Shown one piece after another: positions 56,330 to 64,000 of a stretch of DNA of 64,000 nucleotides; the first letter of the stretch is position 1; each line of letters starts with the position of its first letter. This DNA comes from Chloroflexota bacterium. Its GTDB lineage: Bacteria; Chloroflexota; Anaerolineae; Promineifilales; Promineifilaceae. A program made the translations under genes and the position numbers. The notes beneath the pieces were generated by a model, which was not told the origin of the DNA, ran no database searches, and saw only the letters and a list, made by a program, of their open reading frames with translations. Location: the NCBI GenBank assembly GCA_018004935.1, contig JAGNBF010000014.1, positions 35,015 through 99,014 on the forward strand, read 5' to 3'.

Positions 56330-57325
56330 CTACATCATTTCCTCTTCTTCCTCGTCTTCTTCCAGATGTTCAATGATACGTTGTTCCATCATGTACCGTT
56401 CGTGGCGGTCAGCCAGGGATTCTGGCGTTTTTTCTACTCGGTCAGAGAGGGATGGTGAGGTGGCTGTGGCTCCAGGATTACGCCAAAGACGTGGGCTAAC
56501 CAGTTGAATGAAATTAGCCTGATACCCATTTTCACGCCCTTCCGCGGCCGCGAGTTCAAACTCGAAAATGTAATTCCGGCTGGGTAGTTCTGATACATCC
56601 ACATTATCAGGCAAGCGTGAATTGTGGAAAAACACACTGATATAGGGAGAATCGGGCTGGCGAGAGTCAATTCGGCCCAAACCAGGGCTGATATTCTTGA
56701 GCACCCGCATAAAACCATAACCCTTTTCCGCGTTGTGACTGTAACAAACACCCCGCACCCGCGACCCAATTTCCCCCCAACCGGGACCACTGCGTGAACC
56801 ACTGGTAGGTAATAAATTGGGAATCAAATAACCAGACATGAACATATCCGCTTCTTGCCGTAAATCGGTAGAGACATTTTCGAAGGCCACAATTTCTACT
56901 CGACACCCCCGATTTTGTAAGGCACGGACGACCTGAACAAAGTCCCCATCTCCTGTCGCGAGCAAAACCCGGTCTAAATTCTCTGATTGTAATAAAGCAT
57001 CTACCGCCAGATCCAGGTCAGCGTTGGCCTTTCCGAAACGATTGCCGTTTTCATCGGTATACCATTTCACATTTTTTTCAATTACCTTGTAGCCAAAGTC
57101 GCGTAGTAGGGAGAAAAAACCTTCTTGAGAGTGGCGATAATAAGAATCTCGGTCTGCTCGATCAACATCATATCCTACATATGCATTCAGACGGATAGCT
57201 TCCGCAGTGCCGCGACAGGCAAAATCGCGTAGGACATCATAGCGCATACCATAGCCACCATTGCGGGCCAGATTGGCCACATCAATATAAACACCAACTC
57301 GTAACCCCGGTTTTGTTTCGTTCAT
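56330..57325 (-). CDS. NYN-domain ribonuclease fused to a cold-shock-like domain
   Basis: 331 residues. NYN/LabA (PIN-like) domain about 8-170 with acidic metal-site candidates D15 (VGVYIDVANLA), FGKANADLDLAVDALL and LLATGDGDFVQVV. About 190-285 reads as an OB-fold cold-shock domain: GVCYSHNAEKGYGFMRVL, ISVFFHNSRLPDNVDVSEL, NYIFEFELAAAEGRENGYQA. Acidic C-terminal tail EHLEEDEEEEEMM. The combination suggests an RNA-cleaving enzyme with its own nucleic-acid-binding module. The CSD call rests on the GYGF and VFFHNS motifs and spacing. Confidence 0.82.
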   Translation of the reverse strand: MNETKPGLRVGVYIDVANLARNGGYGMRYDVLRDFACRGTAEAIRLNAYVGYDVDRADRDSYYRHSQEGFFSLLRDFGYKVIEKNVKWYTDENGNRFGKANADLDLAVDALLQSENLDRVLLATGDGDFVQVVRALQNRGCRVEIVAFENVSTDLRQEADMFMSGYLIPNLLPTSGSRSGPGWGEIGSRVRGVCYSHNAEKGYGFMRVLKNISPGLGRIDSRQPDSPYISVFFHNSRLPDNVDVSELPSRNYIFEFELAAAEGRENGYQANFIQLVSPRLWRNPGATATSPSLSDRVEKTPESLADRHERYMMEQRIIEHLEEDEEEEEMM

Positions 57326-57758
57326 AATAAATTTGTCTCCTTATTGGCCTTGAGATGTGAGATGAGTTCTGCGTTGCTGAGACAGTGTGTCACCGTTTCA
57401 GGATTTAGAGGATGTAGATTTGCAGGAGCCCAACATAATTTGGATCGTTGAAAAAAAAGGACTCTTATAAGAGCACCTCAGTATTAGGATGGGATAAAAA
57501 CTATGTTAGTCCTGATTGGGTAAATCACGGGCTTTAAGTCATTCGGAGCGAACCGGCAACAGAGTGCCAACTACTCGGTTAATCTAAATCTTGTGGCAAT
57601 GGGAAAAGCGGGCCATTAAGACAAACCTCATGAATATGGTTTGTCGAAGGACAAATAGGCAATTACCAACGATTGAATAGATGATTGGCCTTGGCAATAA
57701 TTAAATGACACGACTAGGCATTACCTGATTCGTTCCTGAAATTGCAAAACCTATGTGG
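57326..57758. other. Intergenic region, part 1
   Basis: No gene. No repeat of the families described was recognised here. The NYN promoter should lie in the first 100 bp, but no clear boxes were found. Confidence 0.4.
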
Positions 57759-57914
57759 TAAGCGTTCAGTTATCCTGCCTGATGATCAAAATACCGGGCT
57801 AAATGTACGAAGCCCTATGGGCTAAAACGCCAGGCCAGCGGCCTTTGTCGTGATAGCCCGGTCGTTTTATGGCCGGGCGGGCCTGCCGAATGAATTGAGC
57901 GGCTGAACGCTTAT
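57759..57914. mobile_element. 156-bp MITE-like element, second full copy
   Basis: Ends GTAAGCGTTCAGTT and GGCTGAACGCTTAT. Flanks CCTATGTG and CCTATGTT match in 7 of 8 positions. Interior GGCCAGCGGCC and TAGCCCGGTCGTTTTATGGC as in 28520-28677. Confidence 0.85.
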
Positions 57915-58490
57915 CCTATGTTGTTAATTGGTGAAGAGTTTACACGGTGACTTTAAATTCTGCCTTTATATGGTTTGATGTATGAAACCCGTAAACCCAA
58001 CAGTTTTCACTATCTTTACCCTTGGCGGAGTGACAGGTTTGTTTTCTGGTTATTATTCCCATCAAGTTATCAAGTTACATATTGGTGGCTCGGTCAGGAG
58101 ACCGACCACAGCCCTGAAATATTGATGAGTTACCCCAATGGGTATTAAAGCCTGTCAGATCCTCTGGTCACAACAAAATTGGCAAAGATAGGGCAATTTT
58201 TGTCTACCCTAAAGTTTAGAACCAAAGGAAGAGCCACCGGATGAGTAGAGTGATGTTTCTTTGCTCTTACCTTAGAATCTAAACCAAAGATTTTATAGAT
58301 AGTGTGAATGATACCAAATGCTATGTTATTTGCCACGTTGATCAAGGTATAAAAGGCAAATATTAAGTTTTTTCTATGTCCTTGTCCAAACCGGGGAAGG
58401 TTCAGAGTTCTCCGGCAAGTAAGGCCTTGTGGGGACAAGTTAAGGCATTGGGCAACGGTGTTGTAATAAAGAAGAAAAAGTTGATAAAAA
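57915..58490. other. Intergenic region, part 2
   Basis: Holds a GGCTCGGTCAGGAGACCGACC hairpin (58085-58112). Open frames here (for example 58145-58438 minus) lack coding character and were not accepted. Confidence 0.4.
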
Positions 58491-58519
58491 TTGACATGGC
58501 TATGTCTTATTGCTACAAT
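58491..58519 (+). promoter_or_regulatory. Consensus sigma-70 promoter
   Basis: TTGACA (58491-58496), exact 17-bp spacer, TACAAT (58514-58519), 66 bp before the IscA-type start. The best promoter match seen in the window. Confidence 0.85.
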
Positions 58520-58585
58520 CTTCTGGCTATTGCATTATCAAACATGCCTCATCGTGTGACGATGAGCGGGAGAACGGAGAGAATT

Positions 58586-58987
58586 ATGAGCACCATTGAA
58601 ATGATGGATGTGGCAACGATTGAAATTACTGACGCGGCCGCGGCAACAGTCAAAAACCTGTTGGTGCAGAAAAGTGTTCCCAACTATGGTCTGCGTGTTT
58701 TCGTCAGTGGTGGTGGTTGCTCTGGGATGCAGTATGGTATGGCCCTGGAAGCGGAGGCCCGTCCTTACGATCATGTTATTGATGCCGCCGGGGTAAAGAT
58801 TTTTGTAGACCCCACCAGCATGATGTACCTACAGGGAGCTACAATTGATTACGAAGATAGCATTATGGGGGGTGGCTTCAAGATTGATAACCCTAATGCG
58901 GTTTCTAGCTGTGGTTGTGGGCATTCCTTCAAAACATCTGGAAGCGAAGGCGCGGCCGCGGGTGGCGGTTGCAGTTGCGGTCACTAA
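58586..58987 (+). CDS. IscA/ErpA/HesB-type iron-sulfur carrier
   Basis: 133 residues from the ATG at 58586 (GGAGAG upstream, after the promoter at 58491). A-type carrier fold with the three conserved cysteines C45 (SGGGCSGMQYG), C109 and C111 (SSCGCGHSF). Delivers iron-sulfur clusters to apo-enzymes. Unusual C-terminal extension with a second Cys-rich end, GGGCSCGH. GCGGCCGC at 58634 and 58952 encode the Ala runs, the second one in that extension. Which client it serves cannot be told; aconitase X and the radical SAM enzyme in this window are iron-sulfur proteins. Confidence 0.92.
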   Translation: MSTIEMMDVATIEITDAAAATVKNLLVQKSVPNYGLRVFVSGGGCSGMQYGMALEAEARPYDHVIDAAGVKIFVDPTSMMYLQGATIDYEDSIMGGGFKIDNPNAVSSCGCGHSFKTSGSEGAAAGGGCSCGH

Positions 58988-58995
58988 TCAAACCC

Positions 58996-59066
58996 GTTAT
59001 TGGTTATTCGTTATGCCCTTTTCCAGGCCAACAACCACGAAACCCCTTAACCAATAACAAATAACC
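58996..59066. repeat. Reiterated-word inverted repeat (GTTATTGGTTATTCG)
   Basis: GTTATTGGTTATTCGTTATG opposes AACCAATAACAAATAACC. Located directly after the IscA-type stop. Confidence 0.65.
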
Positions 59067-59072
59067 ACAAAC

Positions 59073-59106
59073 AAACAGCGGGGTCGCAACGGCAACCCCG
59101 CTGTTT
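59073..59106 (+). terminator. Hairpin ending next to the DUF2203 start
   Basis: AAACAGCGGGGT / ACCCCGCTGTTT, perfect 12-bp stem, 10-nt loop, then CTATG. It ends 6 bases before the next start codon, leaving no room for a ribosome binding site or promoter. Confidence 0.75.
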
Positions 59107-59112
59107 CTATGT

Positions 59113-59496
59113 ATGGTCATGACGCCACACTACTTCACCCTCCCCGAAGCCAATACCATTATCCGCCACATTCGCCCCCTCATGGCTGAGCTCTTAAAGC
59201 GCCGTGCTCGTGTCGTCAGTTGCCGCCCTTATTTGCATAACGTGCTTGAAAACCTGCACAACAATACCGGTAATGCCCTGGCCACAACCGTCGCTCAAGA
59301 TTTTGTGGTAATGGAACGCCTTCTAGAGCAGATTAAAGGGTACGGCTGTGTTATAAAAGATATCAACGTAGGTCTGGTAGATTTCCTCACAGAACGAGAC
59401 GGTCGGGAAGTTTATCTGTGTTGGCGTTATGGTGAAGACGAAATATCCTTTTATCACGAATTACATAACGGTTTCAACGGTCGCCGCCCCGTGTAG
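59113..59496 (+). CDS. DUF2203 family protein
   Basis: 127 residues (or from the second Met at 59119). Matches the pattern of DUF2203: FTLPEANTIIRHIRPLMAEL at the N-terminus, a central helix (VVMERLLEQIKGYGCVIKD) and the conserved NVGLVDFLTERDGREVYLCW then YGEDEISFYHELHNGFNGRR end. Function of the family is unknown. Followed 17 bp later by a B12-radical SAM gene, so probably co-transcribed. Confidence 0.88.
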   Translation: MVMTPHYFTLPEANTIIRHIRPLMAELLKRRARVVSCRPYLHNVLENLHNNTGNALATTVAQDFVVMERLLEQIKGYGCVIKDINVGLVDFLTERDGREVYLCWRYGEDEISFYHELHNGFNGRRPV

Positions 59497-59513
59497 GCAA
59501 AATAAGGTGTCCC

Positions 59514-60923
59514 ATGAGATTTCTCTGGCCTCGCGTCAGCAAAAAAGATAATGAAGTAAAACGACTCTGGTTAGACCTGGGCGATCTGGGGGACCTGGTA
59601 AACCCCTCAGGCCCGCATGAGCAATGGCAAGATCATGGCTTGGGGTTACTACGTACCCTCATGCACCAAAACGGCCTCATGACCGACATCGCCTCTACCC
59701 GTGCTGTGACCAGTTGGAACCAACTCAAGCGGCAGTTACAAGGGTATGACATGGTGCTTATGAATGTTCGCAGTTATACCTACCCGGTAGCCCGCAAAGC
59801 CGCAGAACTGTTCAAAGAAGTGAACCCCAAGGGGCTAGTGCTGGCGGGGGGAATGCATGCTACCGTGGCCCTGGATGAAATGTTAGAAGTAGCGGCTTTT
59901 GACAAAATTTGCCAGGGACCCGGAGAAAACATCATCTTGGACCTGGTGCGTAATCCAGAGGCCTTTCCCCGTGTCGTTTTGGGGCAAGGTAGTAAATCTA
60001 TGGCCGAATGGCCGATGATCGATCGTACCCTCTGGCCGAAACCAGCCAGTCGGCACCTGGCTAAAAAATTCAACTGGCCGCTGGAACCAGAATGTGGTTG
60101 GGGGCCACCCCCAGTTGCTACGATTATTACCAGCCGGGTATGCCCCTGGCAATGTGTTTTTTGTAATGAAAATTCCTACATTCCCAACATGGGGCGTCGC
60201 CCGGTGGAGATGGTGATTGAGGAACTGAATTACCTGGACAATAAGTATGGGGTGGGGTCTATTGTCATCCACGACTCCATGTTTTTTCAGAACCCAAGCT
60301 GGTTGGAAGAGTGGATTGAGAAATACCCCCGTAAAGCTAATAAAATATGGCCGTACTGGGCGGCCGCACGCTCTGATACAGTACGCCAATGGCCGGAACT
60401 GTTTACGGCTCTGATCAAGGAAACGAACTGGAATATTGTTTCCATTGGTTTTGAATCAGGTAGTGACCGTATTCTGCGTTTGCTCAATAAAGAATGTACT
60501 GAGGAAGATAATTACTTCGCCATTAACCTGCTGGATCAGATAGGGGATGAGATGGAAGCTCAAGGGCGAGAAGCCCCTAAATTTTGGGCTAATATTATGC
60601 TAGGGGTGCCTGGTGAGACATCGGAAGATGCGTTTAAGACGATGCGCATGTTGAAATATATGAAACGCGTTTACCCTTCTATTTCTTACTATGCGCCTTA
60701 TCCTGGTTCGGCTTTGGGGTATCAGTTAATTGCTGAAGGGAAAAGCATGATGTCGAAAGAGAATTATCATCGTTTCCCAGGAGACGAGAAGGTAAAAGGG
60801 GTTGACTATGCCTTTTACCGGGAGCTATTGGCCGGGAAATTTGATCAACAAATTAACCAGGGACTTTCTCCCTATGCCCAACGACGTAGTGGTGTGTTTA
60901 CGGAAGCATTAATAAAGGCTTGA
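59514..60923 (+). CDS. B12-binding radical SAM protein
   Basis: 469 residues, AAGGTG before the ATG. N-terminal cobalamin-binding-like Rossmann domain about 40-150 (QGYDMVLMNVRSYTYPVAR, LVLAGGMHATVALDEML, KICQGPGENI). Radical SAM core from about 200 with RVCPWQCVFCNE (C210, C214, C217, CxxxCxxC cluster motif), then VEMVIEELNYLDNKYGVGSI, IVSIGFESGSDRILRLLNK and FWANIMLGVPGETSEDAFKT. Such enzymes methylate or rearrange unactivated carbons. Immediately followed by a 68-residue gene with one base between. Substrate unknown. Confidence 0.9.
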   Translation: MRFLWPRVSKKDNEVKRLWLDLGDLGDLVNPSGPHEQWQDHGLGLLRTLMHQNGLMTDIASTRAVTSWNQLKRQLQGYDMVLMNVRSYTYPVARKAAELFKEVNPKGLVLAGGMHATVALDEMLEVAAFDKICQGPGENIILDLVRNPEAFPRVVLGQGSKSMAEWPMIDRTLWPKPASRHLAKKFNWPLEPECGWGPPPVATIITSRVCPWQCVFCNENSYIPNMGRRPVEMVIEELNYLDNKYGVGSIVIHDSMFFQNPSWLEEWIEKYPRKANKIWPYWAAARSDTVRQWPELFTALIKETNWNIVSIGFESGSDRILRLLNKECTEEDNYFAINLLDQIGDEMEAQGREAPKFWANIMLGVPGETSEDAFKTMRMLKYMKRVYPSISYYAPYPGSALGYQLIAEGKSMMSKENYHRFPGDEKVKGVDYAFYRELLAGKFDQQINQGLSPYAQRRSGVFTEALIKA

Positions 60924-60924
60924 T

Positions 60925-61131
60925 ATGAGTAGTTTTAGCAGTCCTCACTATATGTATCTGTTTGAAATGAAGAATGGCAAACAGAAGTTGGCGTATGGGG
61001 CCTCACCCGAAGATGCTCTAAATATTTTGCGGGTTCGGCTGACAGAAGAAGAGATGGCGATGATTGTGCCAGATAAGTACATCAAAATTTCTCAGCGGCG
61101 TATGCAAGAGCATATTGGCAATTTGGGCTGA
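60925..61131 (+). CDS. 68-residue protein coupled to the radical SAM gene
   Basis: Starts one base after the radical SAM stop, so translation is coupled. The sequence is mixed charged and looks folded, for example MYLFEMKNGKQKLAYGASPE then DALNILRVRLTEEEM and a C-terminus ending EHIGNLG. Not recognised. It could be an accessory or substrate-binding subunit; a peptide substrate is less likely because there is no obvious leader/core split. Ends before a terminator at 61194. Confidence 0.7.
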   Translation: MSSFSSPHYMYLFEMKNGKQKLAYGASPEDALNILRVRLTEEEMAMIVPDKYIKISQRRMQEHIGNLG

Positions 61132-61193
61132 TGCTTTTATGCTGATGATTGGCACCTGGTCAGATGATAGGGAAACCGATAGGACGACAAGAT

Positions 61194-61241
61194 GACACGG
61201 CGACATAGCGATTTTTTTGCTGTTCGCCGTGTCTTGTTTTT
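61194..61241 (+). terminator. Intrinsic terminator after the radical SAM operon
   Basis: GACACGGCGA (61194-61203) and TCGCCGTGTC (61224-61233), perfect 10-bp stem with a GCGATTTTTTTGC loop, then TTGTTTTTAG. Confidence 0.8.
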
Positions 61242-61257
61242 AGGCTGAGTTGTGCTC

Positions 61258-61584
61258 ATGCTAACGCTCACACAGGCCAGAATTATTCGGGGGTTGGCTC
61301 AGGGGTGGCCCCTGAAATCGCACCGTTATTTGAACGGGGTGAAGGTGTTTAAACTGTATCACCCTGATGGGACGAAGGAAACGGTGCGCCGTACCACGAT
61401 GGCGGTGTTGACGCGGGACTGGCTCATTTATAGCAATCACAAATTTCCCGCGGCCGCGTACACCCTCACGGATAAAGGTAAAGAGGTTGCGGCCGCGTTA
61501 GGAGAGCCGGTTCAGGGGTTATCTAATATCGTTCACTTTGATACCCGCTGGGAAGGTAGTGACTCACCACTTGATCTATGCTGA
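61258..61584 (+). CDS. Hypothetical 108-residue protein, possible winged helix
   Basis: Starts at ATG 61258 (a GTG two codons upstream is possible). The sequence has a helix (LTLTQARIIRGLAQGWPLKS), two strands (VKVFKLYHPDG, KETVRRTTMAVLTRD) and a turn-rich YTLTDKGKEVAAALGE, a pattern common in winged-helix DNA-binding proteins where the last part is the TDKG-type helix end. Two GCGGCCGC copies. No family named. Plus-strand end of the radical SAM cluster; convergent with the BY-kinase. Confidence 0.6.
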   Translation: MLTLTQARIIRGLAQGWPLKSHRYLNGVKVFKLYHPDGTKETVRRTTMAVLTRDWLIYSNHKFPAAAYTLTDKGKEVAAALGEPVQGLSNIVHFDTRWEGSDSPLDLC

Positions 61585-61600
61585 ATGACAGTAACGATGA

Positions 61601-63268
61601 CTAATTTGGGGTTTTTTCTTTGTTTTTAGCGCGGCCGCGCCAGGGAAATGGTATCGTCAGCCGCGATTTACCATTAGCAGATACACCCCTTTCCCCTGTC
61701 GGTTGTAAGGGATAATCGTAATAGTAATAACTATTGAGGGTTCCAGGCGACCAACGATTTAATATCAGACCAATGATATTAACTTTCATTTTAGATAGCC
61801 GCTCAATGACCTGCTGTAATTGCCCGCGCCGTGTTTGCCCCGAGCGTGTTACCAAAATGATGTTATCTACCTGTGTACTAAGAACCAACGCATCGGTGAC
61901 TGCCAAAACGGGGGTTGAGTCAAAAACGAGGAAATCAAACTCACTGGTGAGGGCGGTGAGGGTGATCTGCATTTTGGTAGAACCCAGAAGTTCTGAGGGG
62001 TTAGGGGGAAGAGGCCCACTGGTCAACACAAATAGACCTGGTACATGGGTATCCTGAATGAAGGATAAGACCAACTGTCCGATTGCTTCGATACTGTCAT
62101 CTACCTTGGCTTCCAGCAGATAACTGGTAATGCCTCGGTCGTTGGGAATCTTAAAAATGATATGTTGTCGCGGCCGCCTTAAATCAGCATCAATGAGCAA
62201 TACTTTGGCCCCGGTTTGGGCTAAGACGACGGCCAGATTGGCGGCTGTCGTGCTCTTGCCCTCGTCGGGTGCACCGCTGGTGATCAGAATAGAAACATGA
62301 GATTTGTCCAACGAGGCAAATTGAACGGCGGTGCGTAACACCCGAAAGGACTCGGCTACGTGGGAACGGGGCTGATGAAAAGTAATCAGTTCGTTTTGTT
62401 CTGCGTCACTTTTGAAGGGGGGCAGGTTTACGAGCAGAGGGATGTTGGTCAGTTGGGTTACTTCTTCAGGGGTTTTGATGGTGTCATCAATAAATTCAAG
62501 CAGGAACGCGGCCGCGACGGCCAACACCCCCCCAATTACGGAGGCCATCACAATAATCACCAACTTGTTAGGGCCAATAGGAAGCGAAGGAAAATTAGCC
62601 GGAGCAATGACATGTAAGGAGTTAATCGCTCCTCGGTCTGTGGAAGCCGCCAGGTTAGCATAAGTAGCCTGCAACGTGGACATTTTGGTTTCCAGGATAA
62701 CGATTTCCCCTTGCAAATCGGCAATTTCAGCCGCACTAAACAACTGGCCTAACGATTCTTGTTTGAGATCGATTTCTTCCTGTGTAGCCGTGATATCCGT
62801 CTGTAGCTCTAATAATTGGGCATCAATAAAAGCCTGCCGCTGATCATTTTGTTCTGAACCCGAAGGACTCCGGTAAATGAGTTGCTGAGCCAGCTCTTCC
62901 GCTACACGTTGAGCCCGTTCTTGGTTGGTGTCAATTACGCTGATCTCGATCAGATGGCTTTGGGTTAAGGCTCTGGCAGAATGATCCGGGAGCCACTCCA
63001 ACCCCAGGGCATTTTTGGTATCCTCATCAATGAGGCCGGTATTCAAAATTTCCGCATACGTAACGGTGAGTTGTGCCCCTACCTGGAAGCCAACACTGTC
63101 GGGATTCGATTCGGTAATGGTGCTCCCTACCATTAAGATGACTCTGGATTGATAAACAGGGGGTAGCGGCCGCGTTACCAGAAAGCTAGAAATACCTGCC
63201 AGCAAAGTTGCCGCCAGGATAAGCCACCACCATTTTTGCACTGGAGCGATATATTGCCTGAAGTTCAT
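61601..63268 (-). CDS. Polysaccharide co-polymerase and BY-tyrosine kinase
   Basis: 555 residues. Wzz-type N-terminus with membrane helices at about 15-35 and 225-250 (KLVIIVMASVIGGVLAVAAA) flanking a periplasmic coiled-coil region (TDITATQEEIDLKQESLGQL). Cytoplasmic BY-kinase from about 300: Walker A GAPDEGKSTTAANLAVVLAQ, Walker A-prime VLLIDADLRRPRQH, Walker B FLVFDSTPVLAVTD, and a C-terminal Tyr cluster (NSYYYYDYPLQ) that is the autophosphorylation site. Controls chain length and export of exopolysaccharide. Next gene upstream is a GmhA-like sugar isomerase, which fits a surface-polysaccharide locus continuing off the window. Confidence 0.93.
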   Translation of the reverse strand: MNFRQYIAPVQKWWWLILAATLLAGISSFLVTRPLPPVYQSRVILMVGSTITESNPDSVGFQVGAQLTVTYAEILNTGLIDEDTKNALGLEWLPDHSARALTQSHLIEISVIDTNQERAQRVAEELAQQLIYRSPSGSEQNDQRQAFIDAQLLELQTDITATQEEIDLKQESLGQLFSAAEIADLQGEIVILETKMSTLQATYANLAASTDRGAINSLHVIAPANFPSLPIGPNKLVIIVMASVIGGVLAVAAAFLLEFIDDTIKTPEEVTQLTNIPLLVNLPPFKSDAEQNELITFHQPRSHVAESFRVLRTAVQFASLDKSHVSILITSGAPDEGKSTTAANLAVVLAQTGAKVLLIDADLRRPRQHIIFKIPNDRGITSYLLEAKVDDSIEAIGQLVLSFIQDTHVPGLFVLTSGPLPPNPSELLGSTKMQITLTALTSEFDFLVFDSTPVLAVTDALVLSTQVDNIILVTRSGQTRRGQLQQVIERLSKMKVNIIGLILNRWSPGTLNSYYYYDYPLQPTGERGVSANGKSRLTIPFPWRGRAKNKEKTPN

Positions 63269-63393
63269 TTGTGTTTAGATAATAAAACCACGGTACTACT
63301 CCTGATACATTATACTGTACTATGAGCAAAGACAGAAACATCTGCCGCAGGCTAGTAGTTCGACAAATATTCGTAACTATATAGTCTCGCTGG

Positions 63394-63451
63394 AGAAACC
63401 GGGTTTTTGCTTAGGCCAGCTCATACCCTACCAAAGAAAAACCCGGTTTCT
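63394..63451. repeat. AGAAACCGGGTTTTT inverted repeat
   Basis: AGAAACCGGGTTTTT (63394-63408) and AAAAACCCGGTTTCT (63437-63451), perfect 15-bp arms, 28-nt loop. Same design as 52250-52309. Located in the 429-bp gap upstream of the BY-kinase. Confidence 0.8.
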
Positions 63452-63462
63452 GATGTGTATAG

Positions 63463-63621
63463 GTAAGCGTTCAGTTACCCCACCCGGCGGGTCAAACCGC
63501 CGGGCTAAATCTACGGAGCTTTGCGGGCTAAAAGCCCAGGCCAGCGGCCGTTGTAAAAATAGCCCGGTCGTTTTACGACCGGGCGGGCCTGGCAGATGAA
63601 TGAATTCAACTGAACGGTTAC
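63463..63621. mobile_element. 159-bp MITE-like element, third full copy
   Basis: Ends GTAAGCGTTCAGTT and AACTGAACGGTTAC. Fold-backs GGCGGGTCAAACCGCCGGGC and TAGCCCGGTCG/CGACCGGGCGG. Flanks GTGTATAG and TGGCATAG agree in 5 of 8 positions, an eroded duplication. Confidence 0.82.
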
Positions 63622-63697
63622 TGGCATAGTTACGAATATTCTTTGTCAAATGTAGGAACCTATTCCCTAGGGTGATTGCTTGATCCCCCCAATGAAC

Positions 63698-64000
63698 CTA
63701 TCCCTCATTGGCTTGTTTCCTGGCCCGCTCCCGCAAGGCCCGGGTAATCAGATGACCCAGCATCAAATGAATGTCTTCCATACACTCAATATGCTGGCCT
63801 GTTACATGAAGTTCCACGTCTACCATTGGCCCCAATTTGCCGTGCTGAAAGCCAGTGAAGCCAATTGTTTTAGCCCCAGATTCTTGGGCTAAAGTCATCG
63901 CATTAACGACATTAGGGGAATTACCACTACAAGACACGCCAATGACGACATCACCAGGCTCAACCAGGTTGGCTAGTTGGTATTTGAACACATTTTCGTA
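63698..64000 (-). CDS. SIS-domain sugar isomerase, GmhA-like, C-terminal part
   Basis: The last 100 residues; the gene continues off the right edge. Reads YENVFKYQLANLVEPGDVVI, GVSCSGNSPNVVNAMTLAQE (SIS phosphate-binding loop SCSGNSPN), SGAKTIGFTGF, then VDVELHVTGQHIECMEDIHL and MLGHLITRALRE. Typical of sedoheptulose-7-phosphate isomerases or related SIS isomerases that start heptose-nucleotide synthesis. Suggests a polysaccharide locus with the BY-kinase. Confidence 0.88.
   Translation of the reverse strand, partial: YENVFKYQLANLVEPGDVVIGVSCSGNSPNVVNAMTLAQESGAKTIGFTGFQHGKLGPMVDVELHVTGQHIECMEDIHLMLGHLITRALRERARKQANEG

Noticed and set aside
58145-58438. 97-codon minus-strand open frame
   Set aside because: No ribosome binding site, odd composition, and it runs over the promoter of the IscA-type gene.
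60925-61131. RiPP precursor peptide
   Set aside because: No leader/core division, no repeated core residues, and the protein looks globular.

Overview
The window looks like a chromosomal segment of an uncultured-type Chloroflexota bacterium, probably of the Anaerolineae/Ardenticatenia group. This is an inference from gene content (CHAT-nSTAND protein, tricorn-like protease, geranylgeranyl reductase, many PYR-rich membrane and lipoproteins, split ATP synthase operon) and from the style of the intergenic repeats. It is not a plasmid or phage: it carries housekeeping genes (aroA, uvrA, atpAGDC, mreB, sigA, typA, rex) on both strands, with no integrase, full insertion sequence or CRISPR array.

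Layout. 0-6 kb: an aldolase fragment, aroA, a SEC-C protein, a membrane-anchored NucS-like nuclease with a partner, and a CapA-like lipoprotein. 7-12 kb: a PQQ-type sugar dehydrogenase and uvrA. 12-18 kb: a CHAT-protease/nSTAND ATPase facing a degenerate zincin-like gene. 18-28 kb: an Excalibur nuclease lipoprotein, geranylgeranyl reductase, CoA-transferase, rhomboid, tricorn-like protease and tRNA-Val. 29-36 kb: rex, mreB and the F1 operon atpAGDC without Fo genes. 36-43 kb: a glycosyltransferase-like membrane protein, an FHA kinase, a thioesterase and aconitase X. 43-52 kb: a PAS histidine kinase, MscS, a UbiD-family decarboxylase with TetR, a nucleoside phosphorylase, a GNAT and an S2P-like pseudoprotease. 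52-64 kb: typA, sigA, an NYN-CSD protein, an IscA-type protein, DUF2203, a B12-radical SAM operon, a BY-kinase and a GmhA fragment.

Three things stand out. (1) The octamer GCGGCCGC occurs about 82 times (about 1.5 expected), almost all inside genes, like the HIP1 palindrome of cyanobacteria but with a different word. (2) The intergenic regions are packed with short mobile repeats. Two families have terminal inverted repeats and 8-bp target duplications that can be read directly. A third carries a central hairpin whose two arms change together from copy to copy. (3) An aconitase X and a UbiD-type decarboxylase sit 4 kb apart on one strand, the two enzyme types that define the archaeal mevalonate shunt.

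Many genes have an in-frame 5-prime extension created by these repeats. Starts were therefore moved downstream to codons with ribosome binding sites where visible.
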